A stretch of DNA of 46,790 nt from assembly GCA_902505605.1 (NCBI GenBank), contig CABWKN010000035.1, positions 1-46,790 on the forward strand, in the 5' to 3' direction. The notes under the pieces were generated by a model. It was given only the letters and a program-made list of their open reading frames with translations, was not told the DNA's origin and made no database searches. Made by a program: the position numbers and the translations under genes. Origin of the DNA: Candidatus Guanabacterium sedimentis (lineage in GTDB: Bacteria > Acidobacteriota > B3-B38 > Guanabaribacteriales > B3-B38). Shown here piece by piece: positions 31,159-40,231 of this stretch (positions are counted from its first letter, which is position 1; each line of letters starts with the position of its first letter).

Positions 31159-33549
31159 TCAGGAGGACACTCCCCTGCTATCTCTCACAGCAATGCGCCA
31201 CACCTCGTCTATGGTGTCCACAAATTGGAATTCAAGCTCCTTTTTGATTGCTTCGGGTATCTCCTTCAGGTCTTTTTCGTTCCTGGAGGGGAGGATAATG
31301 GTTCTAATGCCCGCCCGCTTAGCCGCCAGCACCTTCTCTTTGATCCCTCCCACTGGCAGAACCTTTCCTCGGAGGGTTATTTCCCCGCTCATGGCAACAT
31401 CTGGTCGCACGGGCTTATCCATCAACAGTGAAAAAAGGGAGGTGGCAATGGTAACCCCAGCGGAGGGACCGTCTTTGGGTATAGAGCCCGCAGGGATGTG
31501 GATGTGGAGGTCGTACTTATCAAAGAAGTCCTCAGCAATTCCCAGGCTATCAGCCCTGGAGCGTATGTAGCTGAGGGCAGCCTCGGCGGATTCCTTCATA
31601 ACATCACCCAACTGCCCGGTGAGCTTGAGGGATTTTTTCCCTCGCATCCTGGTAGATTCCACAAATACAATATCCCCTCCGCTTGGAGTCCAGGCGACTC
31701 CAACAGCTACCCCGGGGACATTGGTTCGCTCGGCTGTTTCCGAGAAGAACCTTATCGGTCCCAGAAAATCGGAAACATTATCGGCGGTAATCCGTACCTT
31801 ATCTACCTTGCCTATGGCTGCATTCTTGGCTATTTTGCGACAGATAGAAGCTATCTCCCGCTCCAGATTGCGGAGTCCTGCTTCGCGGGTGTAATCCCTT
31901 ATTATGGCAATAACAGCTTCATCGCCGAACTCTATATGGTTGCTCTTCAGCCCATGGGCTTCCAGTTGTCTGGGTATGAGGAACTGCCTGGCTATCATCA
32001 GCTTCTCCTCCTGTGTATAACCCGGCAGCTCTGAGACTTCCATTCTGTCCCTGAGGGCGGGGGGAATGGGGTCTAGCAAATTAGCGGTAGTGATAAACAG
32101 CACCTTGGATAGGTTAAAGGGTACCTCCAGATAGTGGTCGGAGAAGGAGAAGTTCTGCTCCGGGTCGAGCACTTCCAAAAGGGCAGCCGCAGGGTCTCCG
32201 CGAAAGTCAGCTCCCAGTTTGTCAATCTCATCGAGCATGAAGACTGGATTGGAGGACTCCGCCTTTCTTATCCACTGAATAATCCTCCCCGGTAGGGCGC
32301 CGATGTATGTTCTGCGATGACCCCGAACTTCCGCTTCGTCTCTTATCCCTCCCAGAGAGAGGCGGATAAACTTCCTTCCCATAGCCCGGGCGATAGAACG
32401 TCCCAGGGAGGTCTTTCCGGTACCAGGGGGTCCCACAAAGCAGAGGATGGGTCCTTTCACATCTGGCTTCAGCTTTCTGACCGCCAGATACTCCAGAATT
32501 CTCTCCTTAACCTTTTCCAGATTGTAATGGTCCTCGTCCAGGACCTTCTGGGCCTGCTCGATATTGAGATTGTCCTCGGTAAAGACCGACCAGGGAAGAG
32601 AGACCAGCCAATCGAGATAGGTTCGCGACACAGTATACTCAGCAGAAGCGGGTGTCATCTTTTCCAACCGGCTAAGCTCCTTGATAACTTCGCTCTCCAC
32701 CTCTGGGGGCATTTTCGCTTTCCTTATCTTCTTCTTGAACTCCTGAATCTCCATTGCTCGCTCATCTCCTACTCCAAGTTCCTTCTGGATAGCTTTTAGC
32801 TGCTGGCGGAGGAAAAACTCTCGCTGGGCTTGACTCACCTCGCTCTCGATCTGGGACTGGATGCGAGAGCCCATCTTGAGAATCTCCAGCTCTTTGCTGA
32901 GCAGGAGGGTCACCTTCTCCAGCCTTTCCTTCACCTCAGGGGTTTCCAGAACCACCTGCTTATCGGGGAGTTTGGATTCCAGATTGGATATCACAAAATC
33001 AGCCAGCCTACCCGGCTCTTTGATGTTAAGCACAGCAATCTTCGTTTCATCGGGGAGGCTGGGATTAAGTGAGATATAATTGGAGAACTGATTAACCACA
33101 TTCTTCATCAGGGCTTCTAACTCGTCAGAGACGATTAAAATATCGTAAAAGGGCTCTACCTCAGCTGTCATATAGGGCTCGATCTGAAGAAACTTCTTGA
33201 TTTTTATCCGCCTTAGCCCTTGAATAATTATCCTTTCCGTGTTGTCGGGAAATTTCAGCATCTTTAACACCACAGCAGCAGCACCCACCTGATAGAGGTC
33301 TTTGGGTTTCGGCTCTTCGATTTTGGGGTCTTTTTGAGCGACCACTCCCAGAAGCTTGTCCTTCACGAGGATATCGTCCAAGAGCTTGATCGAGCTTCGT
33401 CTGGAAATTATCAAGGGAAGAACAAGAAAAGGGTACACCACAACTTCCCTTAAAGGGAGTATGGGCAACACAGAGGGAATCTCTATCTGTTCGCCCTCCT
33501 TATCTCCATTTTTCATCTTTTCCAAGATGTCTTTCATTTCATCGCTCAT
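31159..33549 (-). CDS. lon: ATP-dependent protease Lon
   Basis: 796 aa, full length for bacterial LonA. The N-terminal substrate-binding domain ([14 protein letters not shown]) is followed by a coiled-coil linker, the AAA+ module with Walker [10 protein letters not shown] and Walker B FMLDEIDK, and the Ser-Lys protease domain with GPSAGV (nucleophile Ser) and [13 protein letters not shown] (catalytic Lys). It degrades misfolded and regulatory proteins. GGAG lies 7 bases before the ATG. Placed directly downstream of hsp20 (63 bases), as in many stress operons, and 22 bases upstream of dcd. Confidence 0.97.
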   Translation of the reverse strand: MSDEMKDILEKMKNGDKEGEQIEIPSVLPILPLREVVVYPFLVLPLIISRRSSIKLLDDILVKDKLLGVVAQKDPKIEEPKPKDLYQVGAAAVVLKMLKFPDNTERIIIQGLRRIKIKKFLQIEPYMTAEVEPFYDILIVSDELEALMKNVVNQFSNYISLNPSLPDETKIAVLNIKEPGRLADFVISNLESKLPDKQVVLETPEVKERLEKVTLLLSKELEILKMGSRIQSQIESEVSQAQREFFLRQQLKAIQKELGVGDERAMEIQEFKKKIRKAKMPPEVESEVIKELSRLEKMTPASAEYTVSRTYLDWLVSLPWSVFTEDNLNIEQAQKVLDEDHYNLEKVKERILEYLAVRKLKPDVKGPILCFVGPPGTGKTSLGRSIARAMGRKFIRLSLGGIRDEAEVRGHRRTYIGALPGRIIQWIRKAESSNPVFMLDEIDKLGADFRGDPAAALLEVLDPEQNFSFSDHYLEVPFNLSKVLFITTANLLDPIPPALRDRMEVSELPGYTQEEKLMIARQFLIPRQLEAHGLKSNHIEFGDEAVIAIIRDYTREAGLRNLEREIASICRKIAKNAAIGKVDKVRITADNVSDFLGPIRFFSETAERTNVPGVAVGVAWTPSGGDIVFVESTRMRGKKSLKLTGQLGDVMKESAEAALSYIRSRADSLGIAEDFFDKYDLHIHIPAGSIPKDGPSAGVTIATSLFSLLMDKPVRPDVAMSGEITLRGKVLPVGGIKEKVLAAKRAGIRTIILPSRNEKDLKEIPEAIKKELEFQFVDTIDEVWRIAVRDSRGVSS

Positions 33550-33612
33550 AACACAGCTCCTCTGGGAAGCTCTGCATTAACATCCTGGTATAAGAGGTGT
33601 TCTGGTGGCGCC

Positions 33613-34056
33613 TCAATCTGTAATTATCTCTATCTTTTCATTCCTTCCCTTGCGCAGTTTAGTAAGGGTTATTTGCAAAAAGCCCCGCCGATACATGGCC
33701 GAAATCCTGTCCTTGTCAACCTGAACGGGGATGACAACCGACCGCTCAAAATTGCCAAAATCTATCTCCATCTGGTGCAATCGAACCTTGGGGGTGGAGG
33801 TCATATCCCGGCGAGTTCCCACTATGCGGAGGGAATCGCCGTCAAAAGTTACCTCAATCTCTTCCTTAGTAACGCCAGCGAGGTCTACCATAACTATGAT
33901 CTCATTGGCAGTCTCATAAACGTCGACGGCGGGCTTCCATTTATTGCTCAAGGGAAGACGAAATAACCCAGGAGTAAGCCTTCTGGATGTGGATTCAAAG
34001 AAGTCTTCAAACTTCTTGTGAAGCTCCCAAAAATCTTCTTCAAATTTACCTTTCAT
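33613..34056 (-). CDS. Hsp20-family small heat-shock protein
   Basis: 147 aa. The alpha-crystallin domain runs from about residue 40 (KPAVDVYETANEIIVMVDLAGV) to the end, with GDSLRIVGTRR and the RGFLQITLTKL region. It is an ATP-independent holdase that keeps unfolding proteins soluble. It directly precedes lon on the same strand, a common pairing in which clients pass to the protease. No CIRCE element or clear sigma32 promoter is seen upstream; a weak candidate (TTGAGT-17-TACAAG) exists in the minus-strand leader. Confidence 0.93.
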   Translation of the reverse strand: MKGKFEEDFWELHKKFEDFFESTSRRLTPGLFRLPLSNKWKPAVDVYETANEIIVMVDLAGVTKEEIEVTFDGDSLRIVGTRRDMTSTPKVRLHQMEIDFGNFERSVVIPVQVDKDRISAMYRRGFLQITLTKLRKGRNEKIEIITD

Positions 34057-34206
34057 AAGCCTTTTTACTTATCGGCAATCATCATGCTGAGAATTTAATT
34101 GTCGCTGAGGCTCTTGTATTTCAGCCTTAAAATCTACTCAAAAAGCTCAAAAGTATCGGGAGGTCTTCCTAAAAAATCTTCCCTCTTAAACTTAAAATTA
34201 ATTGGG

Positions 34207-34235
34207 AAGAAAAATGGGTCACTTAGGCCCATTTT
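34207..34235 (-). terminator. Terminator between the Rrf2 gene and hsp20
   Basis: On the minus strand AAAATGGGCC and GACCCATTTT form a 10-bp stem (one G-T pair) around a 5-base loop and are followed by TCTT; the 3' arm itself ends in TTTT. It lies about 65 bases after the Rrf2 stop. Because the arms are flanked by A/T runs it could work on both strands. It separates the thiC-Rrf2 unit from hsp20-lon. Confidence 0.6.
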
Positions 34236-34299
34236 AAGAAAACCCCCCGGTTTATGGGCTTTTATTATCTACTTTTTGGTTTATACTTGGAATCCCTTC

Positions 34300-34704
34300 C
34301 TATGCCTGCTGGCTGAAATCTGCCAAAGTTGTATTTACCAGAACATCGGTCAGATTCTGCTGGGCTTTGCTCCAGACCTGCTTTATGCCACAACTGCTTT
34401 CGCATTCGCATTTATAATCATCGCTGAGACATCTATTAATAGCTAATGGACCGTTAATTGCTTCGAGAACATCTAAGAAATTGATCTCTCTGGCTGGCTT
34501 GGCGAGCAAGAACCCTCCCTGGGAACCCCGATGAGACCTCACCAGTCCTTCTTTCATCAGATGTAACAGAATTTTGGCTAAAAATTGCTTCGGAATTTTC
34601 GTTTTCTTGGAAATTTCCCGCAGAACCACAGGGCGATTTACTGGCTGAGAAGAGAGGTAGAGCAATGCTCGAAAGCCATATTCTACCTTTCTGGTTATTT
34701 TCAT
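34300..34704 (-). CDS. Rrf2-family transcriptional regulator with cysteine cluster (IscR-like)
   Basis: 134 aa. N-terminal winged helix (MKITRKVEYGFRALLYL ... KTKIPKQFLAKILLHLMKEGLVRSHRGSQGGF) and a C-terminal loop with Cys92, Cys99, Cys101 and Cys105; IscR uses Cys92, Cys98 and Cys104 to hold a [2Fe-2S] cluster. It probably senses Fe-S, iron or redox state and controls Fe-S assembly genes; here nifS-iscU lies 5.5 kb upstream rather than adjacent. It follows thiC by 35 bases on the same strand, so thiC and this gene are likely cotranscribed. Confidence 0.87.
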   Translation of the reverse strand: MKITRKVEYGFRALLYLSSQPVNRPVVLREISKKTKIPKQFLAKILLHLMKEGLVRSHRGSQGGFLLAKPAREINFLDVLEAINGPLAINRCLSDDYKCECESSCGIKQVWSKAQQNLTDVLVNTTLADFSQQA

Positions 34705-34739
34705 AGATGCTTCTCTATAGATAATCAGCTTTTTATCAT

Positions 34740-36044
34740 TTATTTAGTAGACTTAGTGTTATCCTTTTTTATTTCCCTCTGACTGTCCATTTTTATAGAG
34801 CAGAACTTTCCGCACATGCTGCACACCTTATCTATGTATGTTTCACTCTGTCTCCTCATCTCACGGGCACGCTGCGGATCGATAGCCAGTTTATACATCC
34901 CTTCCCAGTCTAAGGCTTTTCTTTTTCCAGACATATCCTCGTCGAGCTCTTTTGCACCTTTTACCCCTTTGACCACATCGCCACAATGAGCGGCAATCCT
35001 GGCGGCAGTGACCCCCTCCCTCACATCTTCTACCGTTGGCAATCGCAGATGCTCTGCAGGGGTGACATAACAGAGGAAATCGGCTCCCGCCGCTGCAGCT
35101 ATTGCTCCTCCGATAGCGGCGGTGATGTGGTCGTAGCCGGGGGCAATATCAATAGGCAAGGGACCCAACACATAGAATGGAGCCCCTCGGCATAGGGCTT
35201 TCTCCAGCTGTACATTAAGAACTATCTGATCCAGAGGGATGTGTCCGGGACCTTCAATCATCACCTGGACATCCTGGTCAAAGGCGTAGCGGGCTAATTC
35301 TCCCAGGGTCACCAGTTCCTGAACCTGGCAGCGGTCGGTGGCATCGGCTATCGCTCCCGGGCGAAGACCATCTCCCAGGCTCAAGGTCACATCATAGTTT
35401 CTGGCTATTTCCACCAGCCGCCCAAAATCCTGGTAGAGAGGATTTTCACGGTCGTGACGCTTCATCCAGTGGATAAGAAAAGCGCCACCCCGGCTGACTA
35501 CACCTCCTATTCTTCCTTGTTTCTCCAGCCTCTCCACCGAGTCGCGGGTGACCCCGCAGTGGACGGTGATGAAGTCAACCCCCTGCTGAGCGTGCTTTTC
35601 TATTACGGAAAAGATGTCATTGGGGGTAATCTCACCATAGGGTTCCCCCCGGCAAGCAAACTCCACCATTACCTGATAAATAGGGACAGTCCCCACCATT
35701 AAGGGTGAGTGTTTCAATATCTCCTGTCGAATGGCATCGAGGTCTCCACCAGTGCTCAGGTCCATAACAGAATCTGCTTTGGCTTCTATCGCTGCTTTTA
35801 ACTTTTCCAGTTCTTCTTCCATGAGGTTGTGGACTTCCGATGTTCCAAAATTGGCATTCACCTTGGTTTTCAAACCTTTGCCTATTCCTCGTGGGTTGAA
35901 CTTGCGGTTAATGTTTTTGGGTATTACTATGCTCCCTTTGGCAACTCCTTCAGCTATTACTTCGGGCTCCAGATGCTCGTCCTCAGCAACCTGCCTCATT
36001 TCTTCGGTGATTATCGCTCTTTTAGCCTGAGCTAATTGAGTCAT
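34740..36044 (-). CDS. thiC: Phosphomethylpyrimidine synthase ThiC (short form)
   Basis: 434 aa, the short form without the long N-terminal domain of Escherichia coli ThiC. Core motifs: [38 protein letters not shown] and [20 protein letters not shown]. The Fe-S motif at the C-terminus is Cys408-x2-Cys411-x3-Cys415 (VCSMCGKFC). This radical SAM enzyme turns aminoimidazole ribotide into the HMP pyrimidine of thiamine. The paralogous hydroxybenzimidazole synthase BzaF is similar in length and cannot be fully excluded. No TPP riboswitch is seen upstream. The product supplies TPP to the neighbouring PorB. Confidence 0.9.
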   Translation of the reverse strand: MTQLAQAKRAIITEEMRQVAEDEHLEPEVIAEGVAKGSIVIPKNINRKFNPRGIGKGLKTKVNANFGTSEVHNLMEEELEKLKAAIEAKADSVMDLSTGGDLDAIRQEILKHSPLMVGTVPIYQVMVEFACRGEPYGEITPNDIFSVIEKHAQQGVDFITVHCGVTRDSVERLEKQGRIGGVVSRGGAFLIHWMKRHDRENPLYQDFGRLVEIARNYDVTLSLGDGLRPGAIADATDRCQVQELVTLGELARYAFDQDVQVMIEGPGHIPLDQIVLNVQLEKALCRGAPFYVLGPLPIDIAPGYDHITAAIGGAIAAAAGADFLCYVTPAEHLRLPTVEDVREGVTAARIAAHCGDVVKGVKGAKELDEDMSGKRKALDWEGMYKLAIDPQRAREMRRQSETYIDKVCSMCGKFCSIKMDSQREIKKDNTKSTK

Positions 36045-36185
36045 TATTCTCTCCTAAGCTAAATTTTCTCATAAATCAAATATAAAGCTCTTGAGGCATA
36101 AATTCAAGATAGTTTCCTCTTTTATTATAATGCAATCTTCCACCCTCTTCCAGTCAAAATATTTAACTCCTATAAGGGATTTACT

Positions 36186-36407
36186 TTATCGGCGGCAGGT
36201 AGCGCACGAGGTGAGAGAACAGGAATTGCAGCTATTACTGGGAGAAGAGGAGGTAAAGCCTTTATCGCTTTTAAAAGCAAACGTGGAGAGGAGCTTCTCT
36301 ACTTTTCGGCTCCTGCATTTAGGACAGGAAATGGTAATCTCTCTTTTCAATACCAACTTCTCAAATTTATTTCCACAGGAAAGACAACTATATTCAAATA
36401 TAGGCAT
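36186..36407 (-). CDS. FmdB-type zinc-ribbon protein
   Basis: 73 aa. MPIFEYSCLSCGNKFE followed by ISCPKCRSRKVEKLLS is the FmdB regulatory-protein pattern with zinc knuckles at Cys8/Cys11 and Cys28/Cys31. The C-terminal tail adds a Ser- and Cys-rich stretch (NSCNSCSLTSCATCRR), typical for the family. It is a putative zinc-binding regulator of unknown target. It follows porB by 54 bases and may be the last gene of the por transcript; thiC follows after 141 bases. Confidence 0.85.
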   Translation of the reverse strand: MPIFEYSCLSCGNKFEKLVLKREITISCPKCRSRKVEKLLSTFAFKSDKGFTSSSPSNSCNSCSLTSCATCRR

Positions 36408-36461
36408 AATAAGTTAAGCTCTCTCGTTTAAGGAGTAAAAAATCTTCTTTTTTTCTCTCCC

Positions 36462-37400
36462 TTAAATCTCTTCGCCCGCATCTTTCAGGAGCTGGTTCCA
36501 TATCCGATCAACTTCGACCTGGATGCTTTCCAGCAGCTCCTCATTTTCGGGTCGGAGCAGATGCTTAAACCTCCCCTGATCTTTAAACCATTCTACCACG
36601 GGTATTTTCTTCCTGGGCTTATAGGTGATGCGCACCACGCCGCTTTCCACCTCATAAAGAGGCCAGAAGCAGCTGTCCACTGCTCGCTGGACAAACTCCA
36701 GCCCCCTTGCGGGGTCGGCATGCCAACCGGTGGGACAGTTGCACAGCACATTAATAAACGCAGGACCCTCTATCTCGAATGCCCGGTAAGCCTTCTTCAT
36801 CAGGTCCAACCACTTGGAAGGAGCAGCCTGAGCTGTATAAGGGATATGGTGAGCTGCCATGATGCGGGTGAGGTCTTTGCGTAACTGTTGTTTCCCCTGA
36901 AGCACTTTCCCCACCTCGGATGTGGTTGTTCGGGCACCCGTAGGGGTTGCGCTGGAGCGCTGCCCACCGGTATTCATATACCCTTCGTTATCGAGGCAGA
37001 CATAGACGATATTGTGTCCCCGCTCAGCCGCACCGGAAAGGGCCTGGAAGCCTATGTCGTAAGTTCCTCCATCACCCCCGAAGGCCAGGAACTTTATCTT
37101 CCTTTCCTTGGGTATCTCTCCTCTTCTTACCTTTGCCCGATACATACTCTCCAAACCAGCTATGGTGGAGGCTGCATTGGGGAACGCGGAGTGAATCCAG
37201 GGGACCTTCCAGGAGGATTGGGGAAAGGTTCCCGTGCATATCTCCAAACAACCAGTGGCATTGGCTATTACCACTGGCTCCTCAAAGGACGCCATTATCT
37301 GCCTGACAGTGAGGGCTATACCACAGCCTGGGCACATCTTATGCCCTTGAGCTAAACGCTCTTCTCTGGTGGCAATATCTTTCAATTTGAAGCTGACCAT
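36462..37400 (-). CDS. porB: 2-oxoacid:ferredoxin oxidoreductase, beta (TPP-binding) subunit
   Basis: 312 aa. TPP motif GGDGGTYDIG followed by VCLDNEGYMNTGGQRS fits the GDG-x(about 25)-N TPP-binding signature. N-terminal CPGCGIAL and further cysteines (GCLEICTG, NVLCNCPTGW) provide the proximal [4Fe-4S] ligands. It holds the active site that decarboxylates pyruvate or another 2-oxoacid to acyl-CoA with reduction of ferredoxin. Start supported by AAGGAG. It lies 15 bases after porA in the order gamma-delta-alpha-beta, as in Thermotoga and Pyrococcus. Pyruvate is the most likely substrate, but branched-chain oxoacids are possible. Confidence 0.93.
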   Translation of the reverse strand: MVSFKLKDIATREERLAQGHKMCPGCGIALTVRQIMASFEEPVVIANATGCLEICTGTFPQSSWKVPWIHSAFPNAASTIAGLESMYRAKVRRGEIPKERKIKFLAFGGDGGTYDIGFQALSGAAERGHNIVYVCLDNEGYMNTGGQRSSATPTGARTTTSEVGKVLQGKQQLRKDLTRIMAAHHIPYTAQAAPSKWLDLMKKAYRAFEIEGPAFINVLCNCPTGWHADPARGLEFVQRAVDSCFWPLYEVESGVVRITYKPRKKIPVVEWFKDQGRFKHLLRPENEELLESIQVEVDRIWNQLLKDAGEEI

Positions 37401-37415
37401 CTTATTTCTCCTTCC

Positions 37416-38630
37416 TTACTCTCTCAAGTTGAGGAAATCTACCAATTTTCCTCGTTCGCCGGTTCTGGCAATTTCACGGAGCCGAAGGTAAACATCCTTG
37501 ATATGTTTTAAGGGCAAGTCTTTTCCGCCGAGACCATAGATGTAATTTATGACCTGGGGAGGAGACTTTTCTTCGTAAAGAGCAGTTCTCACTTCAAGAA
37601 AGAGGGGTCCACCCTGGGCTCCCCCGGTTCCACATCGGTCCAAAACAGCTACGCTTTTCGTCCGGGAGAGGCTCTTGGCTACCTCGTCAGCGGGGAAGGG
37701 GCGAAAAGCTCGAATCTTCAATAGACCAGCCGCTATACCTTCTTCTCTCAGCTGATCAATCGCACCTTTGACGCTGCCTGCAGTAGCGCTCATCACCACA
37801 ATGGCATATTCAGTATCTTCCATCCGATATTCCTCTACCAGGCCATAATACCTTCCCGTGAGATCTCCATATTCCTTTCCTATTTGCGTGATCACCTCGG
37901 GGGCATTAATTATCCCCACTAACTGGCTTCTTTTGTGTTCCATATAATAATCGGGTCTATCGGCCGCTCCATAGAGGACCGGATTATCAATGTCAAGCAT
38001 CGGATACGAGGGGATATGTTCGCCGATAAACTTTTTGACCAGCTTATCCGGCTCAACTATCAAGGTCTCCACCATATGGGAGGTCTGAAAGCCATCTATA
38101 GCTACCAGCACCGGGGTGCGAACATTGGGATTCTCCGCAATCCTGAATGCCTGAATGGTGTTATCATAAGCCTCCTGGCAGTTCTCGGAATAGAGATGGA
38201 TCCACCCCATATCTCGCATGGCCATGGTGTCGCTGTGGTCTCCATGGATATTTAATGGTGAGTTCAGGGCTCGATTGGCAATTGCCATCACCAGAGGAAG
38301 CCGAAGCCCTGAAGCTACTCCCAGTACTTCGAACATATAAGCCAGCCCTTGCGAGCCGGTAACCGTCATCACTCTTCCACCTCCGGCAGCTGCTCCGACG
38401 CAGGCGCTCATGGCACTGTGCTCGCTCTCGGTGGCCACAAACTCGGTATCCACCAGCCCATCGGCAACAAAGCGAGCGAAGGCTTCCACGACCTGGGTGG
38501 AAGGAGTAATGGGATAAGCAGCTACCACATGGGGATTGATCTGGCGCATAGCCTCGGCGATGGCATCGTCTCCCATCAGGAAGACCCTCCTTTTCTTGGA
38601 TTTCGTTTCTTCCATAGTTCCTTTTTCCAT
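37416..38630 (-). CDS. porA: 2-oxoacid:ferredoxin oxidoreductase, alpha subunit
   Basis: 404 aa. The start FLMGDDAIAEAMRQINPHVVAAYPITPSTQVVE is the Por/Vor alpha-subunit motif, and ATESEHSAMSACVGAAAGG and VMTVTGSQGLAYM follow as expected. The second half (VLDRCGTGGAQGGPLFLEVRTALY) closes the fold. It forms the active-site interface with PorB. GGAG lies eight bases upstream of the ATG; an inner ATG five codons on is the alternative start. Between porD (66-base gap) and porB (15-base gap) in the four-gene operon. Confidence 0.93.
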   Translation of the reverse strand: MEKGTMEETKSKKRRVFLMGDDAIAEAMRQINPHVVAAYPITPSTQVVEAFARFVADGLVDTEFVATESEHSAMSACVGAAAGGGRVMTVTGSQGLAYMFEVLGVASGLRLPLVMAIANRALNSPLNIHGDHSDTMAMRDMGWIHLYSENCQEAYDNTIQAFRIAENPNVRTPVLVAIDGFQTSHMVETLIVEPDKLVKKFIGEHIPSYPMLDIDNPVLYGAADRPDYYMEHKRSQLVGIINAPEVITQIGKEYGDLTGRYYGLVEEYRMEDTEYAIVVMSATAGSVKGAIDQLREEGIAAGLLKIRAFRPFPADEVAKSLSRTKSVAVLDRCGTGGAQGGPLFLEVRTALYEEKSPPQVINYIYGLGGKDLPLKHIKDVYLRLREIARTGERGKLVDFLNLRE

Positions 38631-38696
38631 CGGTTATTCTCCAGCTTTTCGAAATTTAAGGTTAACAGCCCGGATTTTTCAATCCGAGCATTTCTG

Positions 38697-38996
38697 TTAG
38701 GCTACCTCCTCAGAGATAATTTCCAGCGATTTAGGCTTGGTGGGGCACACTTCTACGCAAATGCCGCAGACCTTGCAGTGATAATTATCTATCCCTATCA
38801 CTTTGCTATCCTCAACCTTGATGGAAGCGTCGGGACAGTTAATCCAACACAGAAGACAATGAGTGCAGGTATCCTCATTCCATACCAAACGGTTGGGGTT
38901 CCAATCCCCGGTCTGGGTTTCTGACGAATTTCCCATATCCAGTATGAGCCCACCTATCGGTAGCTCCTGCCATTTCTTAAGCTTCTCTTTTTTCAT
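38697..38996 (-). CDS. porD: 2-oxoacid:ferredoxin oxidoreductase, delta (2x[4Fe-4S] ferredoxin) subunit
   Basis: 99 aa. Two [4Fe-4S] motifs, CTHCLLCWINCP and CKVCGICVEVCP, define the small ferredoxin-like subunit that carries electrons from the TPP site to external ferredoxin. The start overlaps the porC stop by 4 bases (ATGA), with GGAGGTG upstream inside porC, so the two are translationally coupled. Confidence 0.94.
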   Translation of the reverse strand: MKKEKLKKWQELPIGGLILDMGNSSETQTGDWNPNRLVWNEDTCTHCLLCWINCPDASIKVEDSKVIGIDNYHCKVCGICVEVCPTKPKSLEIISEEVA

Positions 38997-39565
38997 GCTT
39001 GTTTCACCTCCTCGTAGCCCCGTTTGGCAGCTTTCAGGTTTCCTTCGATTATCTTAGAAGTGAATTTCTTACCCATTAGGGCTCGGAATTTTTCGTTAAA
39101 GTTATCAATATCAGCCAGATTGGTGACCTTCACCAGGGCACCTAACATAGGGGTATTAGGGATGTCTACTCCAATCTCGTCAAGGGCTATTTTGCTTCCG
39201 TCGAGGACATAAAACCTTCTTTCTCCTATATTAAGCTTCTGGCGCAATTCGTCCTGCTGGCGATTGGAATTGATGATAACAATGGCATTCGGGGGCGCCC
39301 CTTCGCACACATCCACCGTTCGGAGGAGTGTCTGGTCTAATACTAAGATCAGCTGAGGCTCCTCAATTCGGCTATGGATACGAATGGGACTATCGCTGAT
39401 GCGGTCGAAAGCTTCCACCGGGGCTCCTCTCTTCTCGGCACCGTATTCGGGATACGCCTGGGTGTATTTTCCCAATTCGCCAAGAATCTGGGCCAAGTTG
39501 TTTGCCGCCATTACTGCCCCCTGTCCAGCACGGCCATGCCATCGAATTTCTAATACCTTACTCAT
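38993..39565 (-). CDS. porC: 2-oxoacid:ferredoxin oxidoreductase, gamma subunit
   Basis: 190 aa from the ATG at 39565, chosen because AGGAGGAG precedes it; the ORF in the track begins 12 codons earlier without support. Signature EIRWHGRAGQGAVMAANNLA and YTQAYPEYGAEKRGAPVEAF identify the gamma subunit, which binds near CoA. It is the first gene of the operon, with a long (about 150-base) leader that contains a hairpin and is preceded by an extended -10 promoter. Confidence 0.94.
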   Translation of the reverse strand: MSKVLEIRWHGRAGQGAVMAANNLAQILGELGKYTQAYPEYGAEKRGAPVEAFDRISDSPIRIHSRIEEPQLILVLDQTLLRTVDVCEGAPPNAIVIINSNRQQDELRQKLNIGERRFYVLDGSKIALDEIGVDIPNTPMLGALVKVTNLADIDNFNEKFRALMGKKFTSKIIEGNLKAAKRGYEEVKQA

Positions 39566-39611
39566 ATCTTCTCCTCCTGCCTTAATACCTGAAAATAACA
39601 CTCAAAATAAT

Positions 39612-39633
39612 AAAAGGGCATTAAAACCCTTTT
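39612..39633 (-). promoter_or_regulatory. Leader hairpin ahead of porC (possible attenuator)
   Basis: On the minus strand AAAAGGG and CCCTTTT form a perfect 7-bp stem around an 8-base loop, followed by ATTATTTTG. It lies about 85 bases downstream of the predicted por transcription start and 46 bases before the porC ATG. It could be a weak intrinsic terminator controlling read-through, or a processing site. I see no riboswitch core around it. Confidence 0.45.
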
Positions 39634-39721
39634 CAGAACTCTTAACCACGCTTTTAATCAATACTTCAATTGTTTAAATAATAGCAGCCTCTTGCTCACA
39701 CTATGCTCTAAAAAGCTTAAT

Positions 39722-39750
39722 ATTATAGCACAGATTTTTGCAACTGCCTA
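39722..39750 (-). promoter_or_regulatory. Promoter of the por operon (extended -10)
   Basis: On the minus strand TGCTATAAT gives a perfect extended -10, with TAGGCA (four of six matches) 17 bases upstream as -35. The predicted start of transcription near 39715 leaves a leader of about 150 bases before porC. Confidence 0.6.
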
Positions 39751-39819
39751 ATAAATTAAAGCTGTCATAAAAATCTATATCATTCCCCTGAGTAAATTTA
39801 TCTGCCGCTGGGGGGGTGT

Positions 39820-40230
39820 TCAGTTATTTTGAGCATTCTTCTCTTGACCAGCGGTCTTCTTTCGGAAGTCTTCGATGGCTGCCCTCAAGGCATCCTCTGC
39901 GAGAACAGAGCAGTGCATCTTTATCTTGGGGAGACCATCGAGAGCTTCGGCAACTGTTTTGTTGGTAATCTTCAATGCCTCTTCTATGGTTTTTCCTTTC
40001 ACCATCTCGGTGACCATAGAGCTGGTAGCAATAGCAGCGCCACAGCCGAAGGTCTTGAATTTTGCATCCACAATACGACCGTTATCCACCTTTATGGTGA
40101 GTTTCATCACATCACCACAGGCGGGGTTCCCCACGGTGCCCTCACCACTGGGGTCCACAATCTCTCCCACATTGCGTGGGTTTTGGTAATGCTCCATCAC
40201 TTTGGCGCTGTACTCTTCCAGATTATACAT
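39820..40230 (-). CDS. iscU: IscU/NifU-type Fe-S cluster scaffold
   Basis: 136 aa from the ATG at 40230, chosen because GAGGTG lies just upstream inside nifS; the track ORF reads 16 codons further up. The scaffold cysteines are Cys38 (GNPACGD), Cys63 (TFGCGAA) and Cys107 (KMHCSV), with the conserved Asp40. It receives sulfur from NifS and assembles [2Fe-2S]/[4Fe-4S] clusters. It lacks the NifU C-terminal domain. There is one base between the nifS stop and this start. The last helix ends in a short Lys/Asn tail. Confidence 0.93.
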   Translation of the reverse strand: MYNLEEYSAKVMEHYQNPRNVGEIVDPSGEGTVGNPACGDVMKLTIKVDNGRIVDAKFKTFGCGAAIATSSMVTEMVKGKTIEEALKITNKTVAEALDGLPKIKMHCSVLAEDALRAAIEDFRKKTAGQEKNAQNN

Positions 40231-40231
40231 A

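Noticed and set aside
31498-32034. 178-aa plus-strand ORF
   Set aside because: Antisense to lon, which is a complete and conserved gene; shadow frame.
34057-34200. CIRCE element or heat-shock promoter ahead of hsp20
   Set aside because: No TTAGCACTC-N9-GAGTGCTAA or clear sigma32 boxes are present.
34099-34446. 115-aa plus-strand ORF across the Rrf2-hsp20 gap
   Set aside because: Overlaps the terminator and the Rrf2 gene, has no Shine-Dalgarno and no recognisable domain.
36045-36185. Possible TPP riboswitch ahead of thiC
   Set aside because: I searched the leader for CTGAGA and the conserved ACCTGATC/GGATAATGCC cores and found neither.
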